Source: Lolium rigidum
Taxonomy: Eukaryota > Streptophyta > Magnoliopsida > Poales > Poaceae
Length of the DNA stretch: 64,000 nt
NCBI RefSeq assembly: GCF_022539505.1
Contig: NC_061510.1
Location: 228,915,322 to 228,979,321 of the forward strand
Direction: 5' to 3'
Numbering within the stretch: the stretch's first letter is position 1; every line of letters begins with the position of its first letter. The notes under the pieces were generated by a model. The model was not told the origin of the DNA. It was given only the letters and a program-made list of their open reading frames with translations, and did not search any database. Of the stretch, positions 35,681 through 46,794 are shown one piece after another. The translations under genes were made by a program, and so were the position numbers.

Positions 35681-37161
35681 TGATACGTCCCAAACGTATC
35701 TATAATTTCTTATGTTCCATGCTACTTTTATGATGATACTTACATGTTTTATACACACTTTACATCGTTTTGATGCGTTTTCCGGAACTAACCTATTGAC
35801 GAGATGCCGAAGGGCCAGTTCTCTGTTTTCGCTGTTTTTGGTTTCAGAAATCCTAGTAAGGAAATATTCTCGGAATCGGACGAAATCAACGCCCAGCATC
35901 CTATTTTTCCACGAAGCTTCCAGAACACCCGAGAGCCACCAGAGGGGACCCCTGTGGGCCCCAGATGATAGGCTGGCGCGACCAAGGGGTGGGGCGCGCC
36001 CCCCTACTGTGTCGTCGCCTCGTCAGCCCTCCGACTCCGCCTCTTCGCCTATTTAAGGGTTCCTGACCTAAAACCTCGATACGAAAAAGCCACGGTACGA
36101 GAAACCTTCCAGAGCCACCGCCATCGCGAAGCCAAGATCTGGGGGACAGGAGTCTCTGTTCCGGCACGCCGCCGGGACGGGGAAGTGCCCCGGAAGGCTT
36201 CTACATCGACACCACCGCCATCTTCATCAACGCCGTTGTCTCCCATGAGGAGGGAGTAGTTCTCCATCGAGGCTAAGGGCTGTACCGGTAGCTATGTGGT
36301 TAATCTCTCTCCTATGTACTTCAATACAATGATCTCATGAGCTGCCTTACATGATTGAGATTCATATGAGTTTTGTATCACTATTCATCTATGTGTTACT
36401 CTAGTGATGTTATTAAAGTACTCTATTCCTCCTCCATGGTGTAAAGGTGACAGTGTGTGCATCATGTAGTACTTGGCGTAGGTTATGATTGTAATCTCTT
36501 GTAGATTATGAAGTTAATTATTGCTATGATAGTATTGATGTGATCTATTCCTCCTTCATAGTGTGATGGTGACAGTGTGCATGCTATGTTAGTACTTGGT
36601 GTAATTTCAATGATCTATCATGCACTCTAAGGTTATTTAAATATGAACATTGAATGTTGTGGAACTTGTTAACTCCGGCATTGAGGTGCTCTTGTAGCCC
36701 TACGCAATTAGTGGTGTTCATCATCCAACAAGAGAGTGTAGAGTGGTTTTATTATGTGATCAATGTTGAGAGTGTCCACTAGTGAAAGTATGATCCCTAG
36801 GCCTTGTTTCCAAACATCGAATCTCCGTTTATTTATCGTTCCGTTGCATGTTTACTCGCTGCCATATTTTATTCAGATTGTTATTACCACTCATATACAT
36901 CCATATTACTTGTATTTCACTATCTCTTCGCCGAACTAGTGCACCTATACATCTAACAAGTGTATTAGGTGTGTTGGGGACACAAGAGACTTCTTGTATC
37001 GTGATTGCAGGGTTGCTTGAGAGGGATATCTTTGACCTCTTCCTCCCTGAGTTCGATAAACCTTGGGTGATCCACTTAAGGGAAACTTGCTGCTGTTCTA
37101 CAAACCTCTGCTCTTGGAGGCCCAACACTGTCTACAAGAGTAGAAGCACTCGTAGACATCA
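35681..37161 (+). repeat. 3' LTR of element D
   Basis: 1481 bp, TGATACGTCC...GTAGACATCA. Confidence 0.9.
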
Positions 37162-38439
37162 GACATATAGGACCGAGCGAATATTTGATGATGAAAGATG
37201 GACCGGGGTTCCCAACTATCTACACTAGTGGTAACTCTCCAATAACAAGTGACAAGTGTTGGGTGAACAAATTACAGTTGGGCAATTGATAGGATTGAAA
37301 TAGCATTAAGACAGAACATCAAGTCTATTAATCATGTAGGCATGTTTTCCATATATAGTCATACGTGCTTGCAATGAGAAACTTGCAAACATCTTTTGTC
37401 CTACCAGTCGGTGGCAGCCGGGCCTCAAGAGAATCTACTGGTAATTAAGGTACTCCTTTTAATAGAGCACCGGAGCAAAGCATTAACACTTGGTGAAAAC
37501 ATGTGATCCTCATATCTAAGCCTTCCCCTCCAGTTATCCCAGTTGCTATCACTCTGGGGCCTCGGGTTCCGGACATAGACATGTGCAAACAACTTGTAGA
37601 TACAATCTAAGCAATAAGTATAGAGCTTAAATCTAAGATCATGCCACTCGCGCACTAGTGACAAGCATTAAACACAGCAAGATTGCAGCAACAATAACTT
37701 CACAAACTTGATAGATAGACTGATCATAATGTAACAATTCATCGGATCCCAACAAACACAACACCGATTACATCAGATGGATCTCAATCATGTAAGGCAG
37801 CTCATGAGATCATTGTATTGAAGTACATGGGAGAGAGAGTACCAACTAGCTACTGCTAGAACCCGTAGTCCATGGGGGAACTACTCACGAAGCATGATGG
37901 AGGTGGTGGCGTCAATGGAGAAGCCTTCCGGGGGCACTTCGCCGTCCGGGCGGCGTGCCGGAACAGAGATTCTGCCCCCGAAACGGAGTTTCGCGATGGC
38001 GGCGGCGCCCCTGGAGTCTATCTAGAATATGATTGATTGTTGTAGGGTTTTCGCGTCGCGAGGAATATATAGGCGAAAGGGCGGCGCGAGGGGGTGCCTG
38101 GGGGGCCCACCCCATAGGGCGGCGCGCCCCCTCCTAGGCCGCGCCCCAAGGTGGTGTGGAGGCTGTGGGCCTCCTCTCCGTCTCTCCTTCGGTGTTCTGG
38201 GTCCGTCTCGGTAAAATAGGAGGTTTGGCTTTTGTTTCGTCGAATTCCGAGAATATTGGCCGAACAACTTTTCTGGAACCAAAAACAGCAGAAAACAGGA
38301 ATTGGCACCTCGGCATCTTGTTAATAGGTTAGTGCCGGAAAATGCATGAAATCATTATAAAGTGTGAGCAAAACATGTAGGTATTGTCATAAAACTAGCA
38401 TGGAACATCAGAAATTATAGATACGTTGGAGACGTATCA
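37162..38439 (-). mobile_element. LTR fragment H, minus strand
   Basis: Minus sense starts TGATACGTCTCCAACG at 38439 and runs left until cut by D. It shares the leading LTR segment (CGGCACTAAC, GATGCCGAGG) with the other families. GTTGG at 38440-38444 is the expected right duplication in the CACTA sequence. No internal region is visible. Confidence 0.75.
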
Positions 38440-38626
38440 GTTGGCACGCAAATGAGCGCATTCAGATGACATGCTCAGACACCCTACCGACTCTCAACAG
38501 TGGAGGAACATCAATAGGTTTGAGCCTTTGGATGGCGGTGATCGCTTCGGAAAAAAGATCCTAGAAATGTGAGGTTTGCTCTCAACACTAATGGAATGAA
38601 CCCCTTCGCCAACTTTAGTACCACCC
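38440..38626 (+). pseudogene. Fragment of a CACTA (En/Spm) transposase, TNP2 type
   Basis: Two adjoining frames read DDMLRHPTDSQQWRNINRFE and then DPRNVRFALNTNGMNPFANF, motifs typical of the TNP2-like DDE transposase of plant CACTA elements (Transposase_21 family). A single-base frameshift separates them at the A run near 38553. H cuts it on the left and LTR I on the right. No terminal CACTA repeats or further transposase parts are in the window. It is the oldest visible layer of this part of the nest. It would not encode a working enzyme. Confidence 0.75.
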
Positions 38627-40021
38627 TGATGCATGCAAATGCATACATGAACTTTGTAGTTTATTTCCACATATTACCACATATTGCATCTTATATAATG
38701 TTATTTGCATGTTTATATTGTTTTCGGTGATTTTATAAACAATCCCCTCTCCTCTAGTTCGAACTTTGTCTAGCAGAAAACACCTTCTGTTAGTACTTTT
38801 GACTTTCCAGGAGCTACGTGACTCAAAAAGGGGCAAGGTCAGAGGCCACGCTTCGGAAATTTCGAGACTAACAAAATGGGCTAAAGTGGGACACCAGGAG
38901 GTCAATAGGTAGGAATAAGGCCCATTGGCCCACCCCCACCTAGGGCGCGCCACCAGGTCTCGTTTCGCCCTCTCGTCCGTCTGATTCGCCTTAATGTCGT
39001 GCCCACAGACTTCATTCGACCTAAAATGCCCTATATATATGACCCCTAGGGTTTCAACGAGGCTACAGTGGTGGAGATCAAAAACACATAAACATAGAGT
39101 TAGTAGGCCGACGCCGGCGAAGATCAGATGGGGGAAACGCTGCCGAAATTGCCTCTGGTGGACTCCACCCCCTCCGATGTGGTCATCATCATCATCTTCA
39201 TAAACATCATCAACACCATCTTCATCTACCTCTTTTGTAATATCTTGGCAAACATGATGTCTATTGCAATCTATCACTTTCCCATGGTATATTTTGAGTC
39301 TCCATGTTTCTGTTTGAGTAGTGACTTTTCCTGGTAATTATGAGATAATTTGTGATGGTTGCATACAACTGTTTGTTATCTTCTATGATGATCTCTTGTA
39401 CTGATATATGAGTGCACGCATATGTTGGGGAATGCATGATGTTGTCACCGTTGCATGATGATAGGAGGAGAGACAACTGGAGCTTGACATAAACCATGTC
39501 CCAATTCTTAGATTCATGTTGTATTAATTCATGGTTAATCAACGGTGGTTGGACTTTATGTCTTAATAATTCCCTTATTTGTTCTTAATTAGCCTTGGGA
39601 TCAATCACTAGGGGTGTATTTTCTCATATTAATTGTTGCACCTATCTATGGATCCTCTCTAGAAGAAACACTAACAAAACTATACTAAACTTCACTAATT
39701 GTGACAACCACACAAATAAAAAAGCAATTTGCCAGAACAATTATTACCTTGAGTTACTTCATTTTACTCCACTTAATATCACTTTACTTTTGTTGTATTA
39801 GTTTCACTTCTTGCATTTTAATTTTAGCACATATAGTTTTATACTAGAAACCTCTTCACACACACACAAACACACTATCGATCCTATTTTGCATAGAAGG
39901 CCATATAAGTGGGTTATAGAGATTTAGAGAATAGATAGTTTACCTTCAGCTCCTCCTGGGTTCGACACTCAAATACTTATGAAATTGAACTACGGCGATC
40001 CCCTACACTTGGAGGTTATCA
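38627..40021 (+). mobile_element. LTR I
   Basis: 1395-bp LTR-like unit, TGATGCATGC...GGTTATCA, with a TATA-like CTATATATAT at 39031-39040 before a CCCTAGGGTTTC leader. Inserted into the CACTA fragment. No matching duplication is found on the right: only TAC separates it from LTR I'. Contains a CA-rich microsatellite at about 39857-39875. Confidence 0.6.
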
Positions 40022-40233
40022 TACTGATGCGTGCATTTTACATCATCAATATTGTGACATATATGATTATTTTTCATTGATATTTGACACATAATTATTT
40101 ATGCATTTTTTGTTGATGTCTAGGACTTTCCTATAAAATCTCTTTATTTTTGTTCTAGCCCTGTCTGGCAGCACCTTCTGTTAGTGACATTACATGAGCT
40201 ACGAGACTCCAAAAAGGGCAAGGTCAGAGCCAC
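40022..40233 (+). mobile_element. LTR I', start only
   Basis: From 40025, TGATGCGTGCATTTTACATC, related to but clearly diverged from the start of LTR I (shared CACCTTCTGTTAGT and GGGCAAGGTCAGAG). Cut by LTR K at 40234. GCCAC at 40229-40233 would be the left duplication of K. Confidence 0.6.
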
Positions 40234-40544
40234 TGATACGTCTCAAACGTATCTATAATTTCTTATGTTCCATGCTACTTTTATGATGATACTCACATGT
40301 TTTATACACACTTTATGTCATTATTATGCATTTTCCGGCACTAACCTATTGATGAGATGCCGAAGAGCCAGTTGCTATTTTCTGCTGTTTTTGGTTTCAG
40401 AAATCCTACAAAGGAAATATTCTCGGAATTGGACGAAATCAACGCCCAGAGTCTTATTTTTCCACGGAGCTTCCAGAAGACCGAAGGGGTTACGAAGTGG
40501 GGCGACGAGGCGCCGCCACCATAGGGCCGCGTGGCCAGAGGGGG
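40234..40544 (+). mobile_element. LTR K, part 1
   Basis: TGATACGTCTCAAACG start of an LTR of the A/B family, interrupted by element L after GGGGG (40540-40544). Confidence 0.8.
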
Positions 40545-41267
40545 TGTCGTTGCCTAATCGACGGTACCTCGGAGGAGGGATCCTCACGAGGGGGAGAAGA
40601 AGTAGGGGCCATAGGGCGGAGTGCACACGGGACGGTGGTACGCGATTTACCCAGCTTCGGAACACCTGCACGATGACAGGGCCTACTGCTGCTTGTCTGG
40701 AATTATCTGAGCGCTTTCGCGTTGTTACAATGAGTTGTGGTTGTCTCGCTTCTAGCTCGAGATCTCCCCTCAGGGCTCCCGGGATCCGGCTTATATAGGC
40801 GCCCGGATCTAGTGTTTCTACGGAGAGTCCTACCCGGAATACAAGTTGCCTAACTACGGAATATTACATTGCTGTGTACGTCAAGGATCCACCTATTCCT
40901 AACTTGTCGTCATGGATCCGACTTCCTTCATGGGCCTTCACGGATCTGACTCCTGGCATAGACCTCTTCGGATCCGGGTACCTCTGTAGGGCGGTTCGGA
41001 TCCAGCTACCTTCGTAGGGCGGTTCGGATCCGGCTACCTTCGTAGGGTGGTTCGGATCCGGCTACCTTCGTAGGGCGGTTCGGATCTGGCTACCTCATAG
41101 GTCGGTTGGGATCCGGCTCCTTGTTCCTGGGTTGGACATCTTCCATCTTGATCAACAACAACTGGGCCGCCCGGTGGGCCATATGCCATCACCATCATCT
41201 GTGGGCCACCTGGGCTTGCCGGAATCGGACCATGTCGATGGTATACCTATGAAGTATATCCACAACA
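40545..41267 (-). repeat. 3' LTR of element L, with 28-bp tandem repeats
   Basis: 723 bp. About five tandem copies of a 28-base unit built on GGATCCGGCTACCTTCGTAG lie at about 40970-41115, each with a BamHI-type GGATCC core. The other LTR carries the same array. Confidence 0.85.
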
Positions 41268-42100
41268 GTAGCCCCCGGAGTTCTCCAAGATTCACCGTTC
41301 TTCCATCCAGCCCAGCTTACGCATGTATCTTCATCCTTTGGCTGGAACGAATAATAGAGAATCATGAAGGACTCCAAACTTCATATCTCCAACCAAGTAT
41401 TGGTCGGAAACTTCATGATCCAATGGTCAGATTCTTCGGAGACACCATCCAACGTAATCTTCGGTATGGATCCGACTAGCCAAATGTAGGTTCAGATCTA
41501 ACTAGCCAAAAATTAGGTGCGGATCCGACTACCCAAAAATTGAGGTCCGGATCCGGCTACCAAAAATTAGGTGCGGATCCGGCTACCAAGAATTAGTTGC
41601 GGATCCGGCTACCAAAATATATAGGTGCGGATCCGACTAGTTAGCCAGATTTTCACCATCTTTGAAAATTTTCTTGACATAACCATATGTATGTAGCCCC
41701 CGAGCGTTGAGTCGGCTTGCTCCAAGGAGACTCGATGCTCAGAAACTTAGCCCCCAAGCGTCAAGGTGGAAAATTTCCGGCTTGTTGCTCCAAAGAGAAC
41801 TTCATCGATGTAGCCCCCGAGCGCCAAGGTGAATTTAGTTGAAAATCCGGCTTGGTGCTCTTAGAGTAGCTTTATCTTTATATGTGACTTAGGAATAGCG
41901 TAAATCCCAAGCATCTAGGTGGAAATTTCCAGCGCTGATACCCGAAAGGAAACACACTTTTCATCTAAGATTAAACCGCAACCCCCGAGGGTTGGTTCCG
42001 GCTAAGCATAGCGGAATCAAGACTCAAGTTGCTTTTCCAGCTGCGCACGCCATGGATCCGCCTAACCTTCTCTCATTGGATCCGGCTAGCTTCCCCTGGG
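41268..42100 (-). repeat. Polypurine tract and repeated tract-like motifs of element L
   Basis: In minus sense the terminal tract is CTCCGGGGGCTA (41280-41269). Related CGCTCGGGGGCTA or CGCTTGGGGGCTA motifs recur at 41694-41706, 41748-41760 and 41811-41823, each followed by similar text. GGATCCGGCTACC-type repeats occupy about 41460-41640. Confidence 0.6.
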
Positions 42101-43010
42101 GCTTCGCGCGGTGCTAGATCTGCTTGAAAACACCTTAAATCGAGGACTGTTGTACGTCCAAGTGTCATGTACCTGATACATAAACATAAAAACATATTTG
42201 TATTAAATTTTTTCTTTGATCATGTTCAACGAACAAATGTAAGGCGGAATAAAAACGGCCTTTTGAACAAATGTTTTAAAGCTGAAACTATGCAGCAATT
42301 GAACAACATAAAACTGTCAAGGCGGAAAAAACTCGACTATCTTGAACAGTTAATGTAATTTATATGTTTTAAGCAAGTGCTGGTTTATCCGTTCTTCTGG
42401 TTTATATGCTTGACTTTTCGCGAGACGGCAAACTTTAAACACAGAACATCTGCTGAGGCGATAGCGCTTAATAGCGAAACAATCAAGAACCTCAGAAACA
42501 GAGGCCGGCTTTAAGTACCGAGATGTCACTACTAAGGAATCCACACATAAAACAACAGAAAACGTGTAGGCCAGAAAACTTAAGCTAACGCCCGAAAGCG
42601 GAATTTTTGCAGCGTACTGGAGCCTTAAGCGGCAAAAACAGTACAAAGTTTTTCACGAGCGCGAGGCAAATCGTGGGAAAGATATGACCAACAGTGAAAG
42701 CGGTAAAAGACTCAGGATATGAGTGAACCAATCTTAATCTCATGATCATAAAATTTTAAAATTTTAAATATAAATAGGAACTTAGCTGTTTAAGCGGAAT
42801 CGGTGTTGTTCGCGGTGAAGAGGAAACTGGCCATGGAGTTGCGCCGGAAAATCCGCCAATTTTATTGACTCGGAGTCCTCGCACGCTTGCATTAACTGAT
42901 TCTTCCATCAGTCGGAAAGCATGGCATCCTGGCTGAGAAACTCATGCACGTAGTGATCCTCACGCGAAGCCCCGACTTTTTCCGCTTCAATCCTTTTCTC
43001 TGCATGGAAT
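42101..43010. other. Interior of element L with no recognisable coding
   Basis: AT-rich then mixed sequence. Short open frames on both strands resemble no known protein. Confidence 0.5.
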
Positions 43011-43019
43011 CTGCGGCAG

Positions 43020-43255
43020 CGGAGCCAGCTATAGCGGAACCGAGACGATCCGCGGTGTCGGGGCCAGCTATAGCGGAATCGAGATGATCCGCCGCGGCAG
43101 AGCCAGCGATAGCGGAATCGAGACGATCCGCGGCGTCGGAGCCAGCTATAGCGGAATTGAGATGATCCGAGGCGGCAGCGCCAGCTATAGCGGAACCGAG
43201 ATGATCCGCGGCGGGGGAGCCGGTCATGGCAGAATCGAGATAATCCGTGATGACG
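43020..43255 (-). repeat. 39-bp tandem repeats in element L, array 1
   Basis: About six imperfect units on GCCAGCTATAGCGGAATCGA. In minus sense they encode a 13-residue repeat of the type ADHLDSAIAGSAA. A TA-dinucleotide and T tract follows at 43262-43283. Confidence 0.75.
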
Positions 43256-43597
43256 GCACTTCTATATATATATATTTTTTTTTGCGATGTTGCTTTCTCC
43301 AATTGAGACAGTCGTCGTTCTGGCTGGTTCTCGTGCCCGGAATGTATGCTGATCTTCCAAGCCTGACCGTTGCAGCATGTCGGAATCACGCAGCCAGCAG
43401 CCGGGTATTGTCGAAACCGTGACGCGCGTGCGTTTTGACAGGAGCATACCACAGTCTGCCGGAACCACGCTCCAATCGAAGGGGTCCAAACCTGAATTAG
43501 CCTTTGTACTTTTCCGGCATGTAATGCCTCCATGCACTGTACTTGTTCAAAAAATACAACTCCTTGGGGCTTGGGCCATGCACGTAAGGCAGCAAAA

Positions 43598-44227
43598 TCA
43601 ATCTTTTTGACATGCAAAATCAATCTTAAGAGCCAGCCATAGCGGAACCGCGGTGGCTGAGCCAGCAATAGCGGAATCAAGACGAACCGCAGCGGCAGAG
43701 CCAGACATAGCGGAACCGAGACGAACCGCGGCGGCAGAGCCAGACATAGCGGAACCGAGGCGAACCGTGGCGGCTGTCCCAGCCATAGCGGAATCGAGAT
43801 GAACCGCGGCGGCTGTGGGAATTTCTAAATCTGGAGCGGTTCCGGCCACGGGCGGATCCTGCTCAGATCGGATCTTTGCAACGTCTCCGGCTCCGATGGT
43901 GGTCCATGCGGAACTTACCAGCGCGTTTCCGTCGAAATCTACAGTTCCGCCGATAAAGATATGTATCCCGACGATCGGGATGATGGAGAGCTTGACGGGG
44001 TTTGTCTTAGCCGGAATCCAGCACTCATCCTTAGGGACGATCGGAAAGTTCCCGGCGTACTTGACACGCCCCACGGCGACGGTGTCGCCGATGCCTCCGA
44101 AGGTAGAACCCTCCCGGTTCCGGCCTCCAGACGCCGCTGGCCCCACGGTGGGCGCCAACTGTCGTTGCCTAATCGACGGTACCTCGGAGGAGGGATCCTC
44201 ACGAGGGGGAGAAGAAGTAGGGGCCAT
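43598..44227 (-). CDS. Open frame of element L, unknown function, with 13-residue repeats
   Basis: 209 codons starting inside the 5' LTR; a start inside an LTR is unusual, so a shorter product from the interior is possible. Residues about 55-125 look like a compact domain (CWIPAKTNPVKLSIIPIVGI, then IFIGGTVDF), which I do not recognise. The C-terminal third has about four 13-residue repeats (AAVRLGSAMSGSA type) matching the array at 43020-43255. The following frame (43680-42892) covers that second array. There is no zinc knuckle, protease or polymerase motif. It may be a decayed Gag-like or purely repeat-driven frame. Confidence 0.3.
   Translation of the reverse strand: MAPTSSPPREDPSSEVPSIRQRQLAPTVGPAASGGRNREGSTFGGIGDTVAVGRVKYAGNFPIVPKDECWIPAKTNPVKLSIIPIVGIHIFIGGTVDFDGNALVSSAWTTIGAGDVAKIRSEQDPPVAGTAPDLEIPTAAAVHLDSAMAGTAATVRLGSAMSGSAAAVRLGSAMSGSAAAVRLDSAIAGSATAVPLWLALKIDFACQKD
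43630..43820 (-). repeat. 39-bp tandem repeats in element L, array 2
   Basis: Four to five units of the same repeat as array 1, with AACCGCGGCGGC in place of ATGATCCGC. The two arrays are about 380 bp apart and clearly share an origin. Confidence 0.75.
44141..44158 (-). promoter_or_regulatory. Primer-binding site of element L
   Basis: Minus sense TGGCGCCCACCGTGGGGC next to the 5' LTR, a form known from plant gypsy-type elements. I do not assign the tRNA. Confidence 0.6.
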
Positions 44228-44881
44228 AGGGCGGAGTGCACACGGGACGGTGGTACGCGATTTACCCAGCTTCGAACACCCGCACGATGACGGGGCCTAC
44301 CGCTGCTTGTCTGGAATTATCTGAGCGCTTTCGCGTTGTTACAATGAGTTGTGGTTGTCTCGCTTCTAGCTCGAGATCTCCCCTCAGGGCTCCCGGGATC
44401 CGGCTTATATAGGCGCCCGGATCTAGGGTTTCTACGGAGAGTCCTACCCGGAATACAAGTTGCCTAACTACGGAATATTACATTGCCGTGTACGTCAAGG
44501 ATCCACCTATTCCTAACTTGTCGTCATGGATCCGGCTTCCTTCATGGGCCTTCACGGATCTGACTCATGGCATAGACCTCTTCGGATCCGGGTACCTCTG
44601 TAGGGCGGTTCGGATCCGGCTACCTTCGTAGGGCGGTTCGGATTCGGCTACCTTCGTAGGGCGGTTCAGATCCGGCTACCTTCGTAGGGCGGTTCGGATC
44701 CGGCTACCTCATAGGTCGGTTGGGATCCGGCTCCTTGTTCCCGGGTTGGACATCTTCCATCTTGATCAACAACAACTGGGCCGCCCGGTGGGCCATATGC
44801 CATCACCATCATCTGTGGGCCACCTGGGCTTGCCGGAATCGGACCATGTCGATGGTATACCTATGAAGTATATCCACAACA
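44160..44881 (-). repeat. 5' LTR of element L
   Basis: 722 bp, near-identical to 40545-41267. Confidence 0.9.
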
Positions 44882-44886
44882 GGGGG

Positions 44887-45062
44887 GCCCGCACCGCCCT
44901 ATGGTGTGGGCCCCTCGTCAGCCCTCCGAATCTGCCCTTCCGCCTACTTATAGCCTTCGTCGCGAAAACCCCTGTACCGAGAGCCACGATACGGAAAACC
45001 TTCCAGAGACGCCGCCGCCAATCCCATCTCGGGGGATTCAGGAGATCGCCTCCGGCACCCTG
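44887..45062 (+). mobile_element. LTR K, part 2
   Basis: Resumes the K LTR after L (GGCCCGCACCGCCC...) up to CACCCTG, where G is inserted. Confidence 0.8.
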
Positions 45063-46532
45063 TGATACGTCTCAAACGTATCTATAATTTCTTATGTTCC
45101 ATGCTACTTTTATGATGATACTCACATGTTTTATACACACTTTATGTCATATTTACGCATTTTCCGGCACTAACCTATTGACGAGATGCCGAAGTGCCAG
45201 TTCCTGTTTTCTGCTGTTTTTGGTTTCAGAAATCTTACACAGGAAATATTGTCGGAATTGGACGAAATCAAGGCCCACGATCTTATATTTCCACGAAGCT
45301 TCCAGAACACCGAATAGGGACCAGAGGGGAGGCCCAGGGCCCCCACCCCACATGGCGGCGCGACCATGGAGGGGCGCCCCCCTACTGTGAGGGGGCCCTG
45401 TGGCCCTTCCGACTCCGACTCTTCGCCTATATAAGCCTCCCTGACCTAAATCTTCGATACAAATAAGCCACGATACAAGAAAAGTTCCAGAGCCGCCGCC
45501 ATCGCGAAGCCAAGATTCGGGGGACAGAAGTCTCTGTTCCGGCACGCCGCCGGGACGGGGAATTGCCCCCGGAGTCATCTCCATCGACACCACCGTCATC
45601 TTCATCGCCATCGCTGTCTCCCATGATGAGGATGGAGTAGTTCTCCCCTGAGGCTAAGGGCTGTACCGTAGCTATGTGGTTCATCTCTCTCTCCCATGTG
45701 ATCTTTATGTGATCATGAGCTTTGTGATCTAGTTGAATATCATCTATGTGCTACTCTAGTGATGTTATTAAAGTAGTCTATTCCTCCTTCATGATGTAAT
45801 GTTGACGAGTGTGTGCATCATGTAGTACTTGGTATAAGCTATGATTGTGATCTCTTGTAGATTATGAAGTTAACTATTACTATGATAGTATTGATGCGAT
45901 CTATTCCCCTTTCATAGCCCGACGGTGACGAGTGTGCATGCTATGTTAGTACTCGGTATAATTGCAATGGTCTATTATGCACTCTAAGGTTACTTAAATA
46001 TGAACACCGAATGTTGTGGAGCTTGTTAACTCCGGCTTGAGGGAGCTCTTGTAGCCCTACACAATGAATGGTGTTTGTCATCCAACAAGAGAGTGTAGAG
46101 AAAGTAGTATTTGTTTATTGAGTTATGTGATAAATGTTGAGAGTGTCCACTAGTGAAAGTATGATCCCTAGGCCTTGTTTCCAAGCATCGAATCACCGTT
46201 TATTTACTGTTCTATCGCATGTTTACTCGCTGCCATATTTTATTCAGATTGTTATTACCACTCATATACATCCATATCACTTGCATTTTACTATCTCTTC
46301 GCCGAACTAGTGCACCTATACATCTGACAAGTGTATTAGGTGTGTTGGGGACACAAGAGACTTCTTGTATCGTAATTGCGGGGTTGCTTGAGAGGGATAT
46401 CTTTGTCCTCTACCTCCCCGAGTTCGATAAACCTTGGGTGATTCACTTAAGGGAAACTTGCTGCTGTTCTACAAACCTCTGCTCTTGGAGGCCCAACACT
46501 GTCTACAGGAATAGAGGCGTGCGTAGACATCA
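45063..46532 (+). repeat. 5' LTR of element G
   Basis: 1470 bp, TGATACGTCTC...GTAGACATCA. TATA box in CGCCTATATAAGCC. Confidence 0.92.
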
Positions 46533-46542
46533 AGCTATTTTC

Positions 46543-46560
46543 TGGCGCCGTTGCCGGGGA
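46543..46560 (+). promoter_or_regulatory. Primer-binding site of element G (tRNA-Asp type)
   Basis: TGGCGCCGTTGCCGGGGA, 10 bases after the LTR. A second, decayed copy (CTCGCGCCATTGCCGGGGA) follows near 46638-46656, a sign of a duplicated leader. Confidence 0.85.
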
Positions 46561-46794
46561 ACGAAGAAAAGCTACACCACAGAGATTTCTACCTCCCACG
46601 TCAACCACGCGCCAGTTGTGGACAGCAAGCTATTTTCTCGCGCCATTGCCGGGGAGGTAAGGTAAAAGGTATTCACATCCTCCGACTACTAAGCTATTTC
46701 CTAGCACTGTTGCCGGTGTGTGAGTGCTCGAAGATATTTCCTTTAGATCCTGCAATTGCATCTTTTTGTTTCTTGTTTACACTAGTTAGGCTTA

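Larger units (their letters stand above)
32052..37161 (+). mobile_element. Element D: Athila-type LTR retrotransposon, 5' LTR cut by gap
   Basis: 5' LTR end 32052-32281, PBS 32292-32309, short broken ORF 32448-33208, hairpins, non-coding 3' region, polypurine tract 35665-35680, 3' LTR 35681-37161 (1481 bp, ends GTAGACATCA). Same family as C and G. GACAT at 37162-37166 should be the right target duplication; its partner is in the gap. D is inserted in LTR H. No pol. Confidence 0.85.
40545..44881 (-). mobile_element. Element L: non-autonomous LTR element with internal repeats, minus strand
   Basis: 4337 bp. LTRs 44160-44881 (5' in element sense) and 40545-41267 have TG...CA ends and few differences. 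Perfect duplication GGGGG at 40540-40544 and 44882-44886. The primer site at 44158-44141 and polypurine tract by 41280 both indicate minus strand, as does TATATAA in the LTR (minus sense, 40791-40799). The 2.9-kb interior has no reverse transcriptase, integrase, protease or recognisable Gag, only repeat-rich open frames, so it is a LARD-like or deleted element. It is inserted in LTR K. Family name unknown to me. Confidence 0.85.

Noticed and set aside
40265..40798. 177-codon frame crossing from LTR K into element L
   Set aside because: It spans an insertion boundary marked by a 5-bp duplication, so it is a chance fusion.
43020..43820. CRISPR-like repeat array
   Set aside because: Units follow each other directly without unique spacers, in frame and inside a retrotransposon: ordinary tandem repeats.
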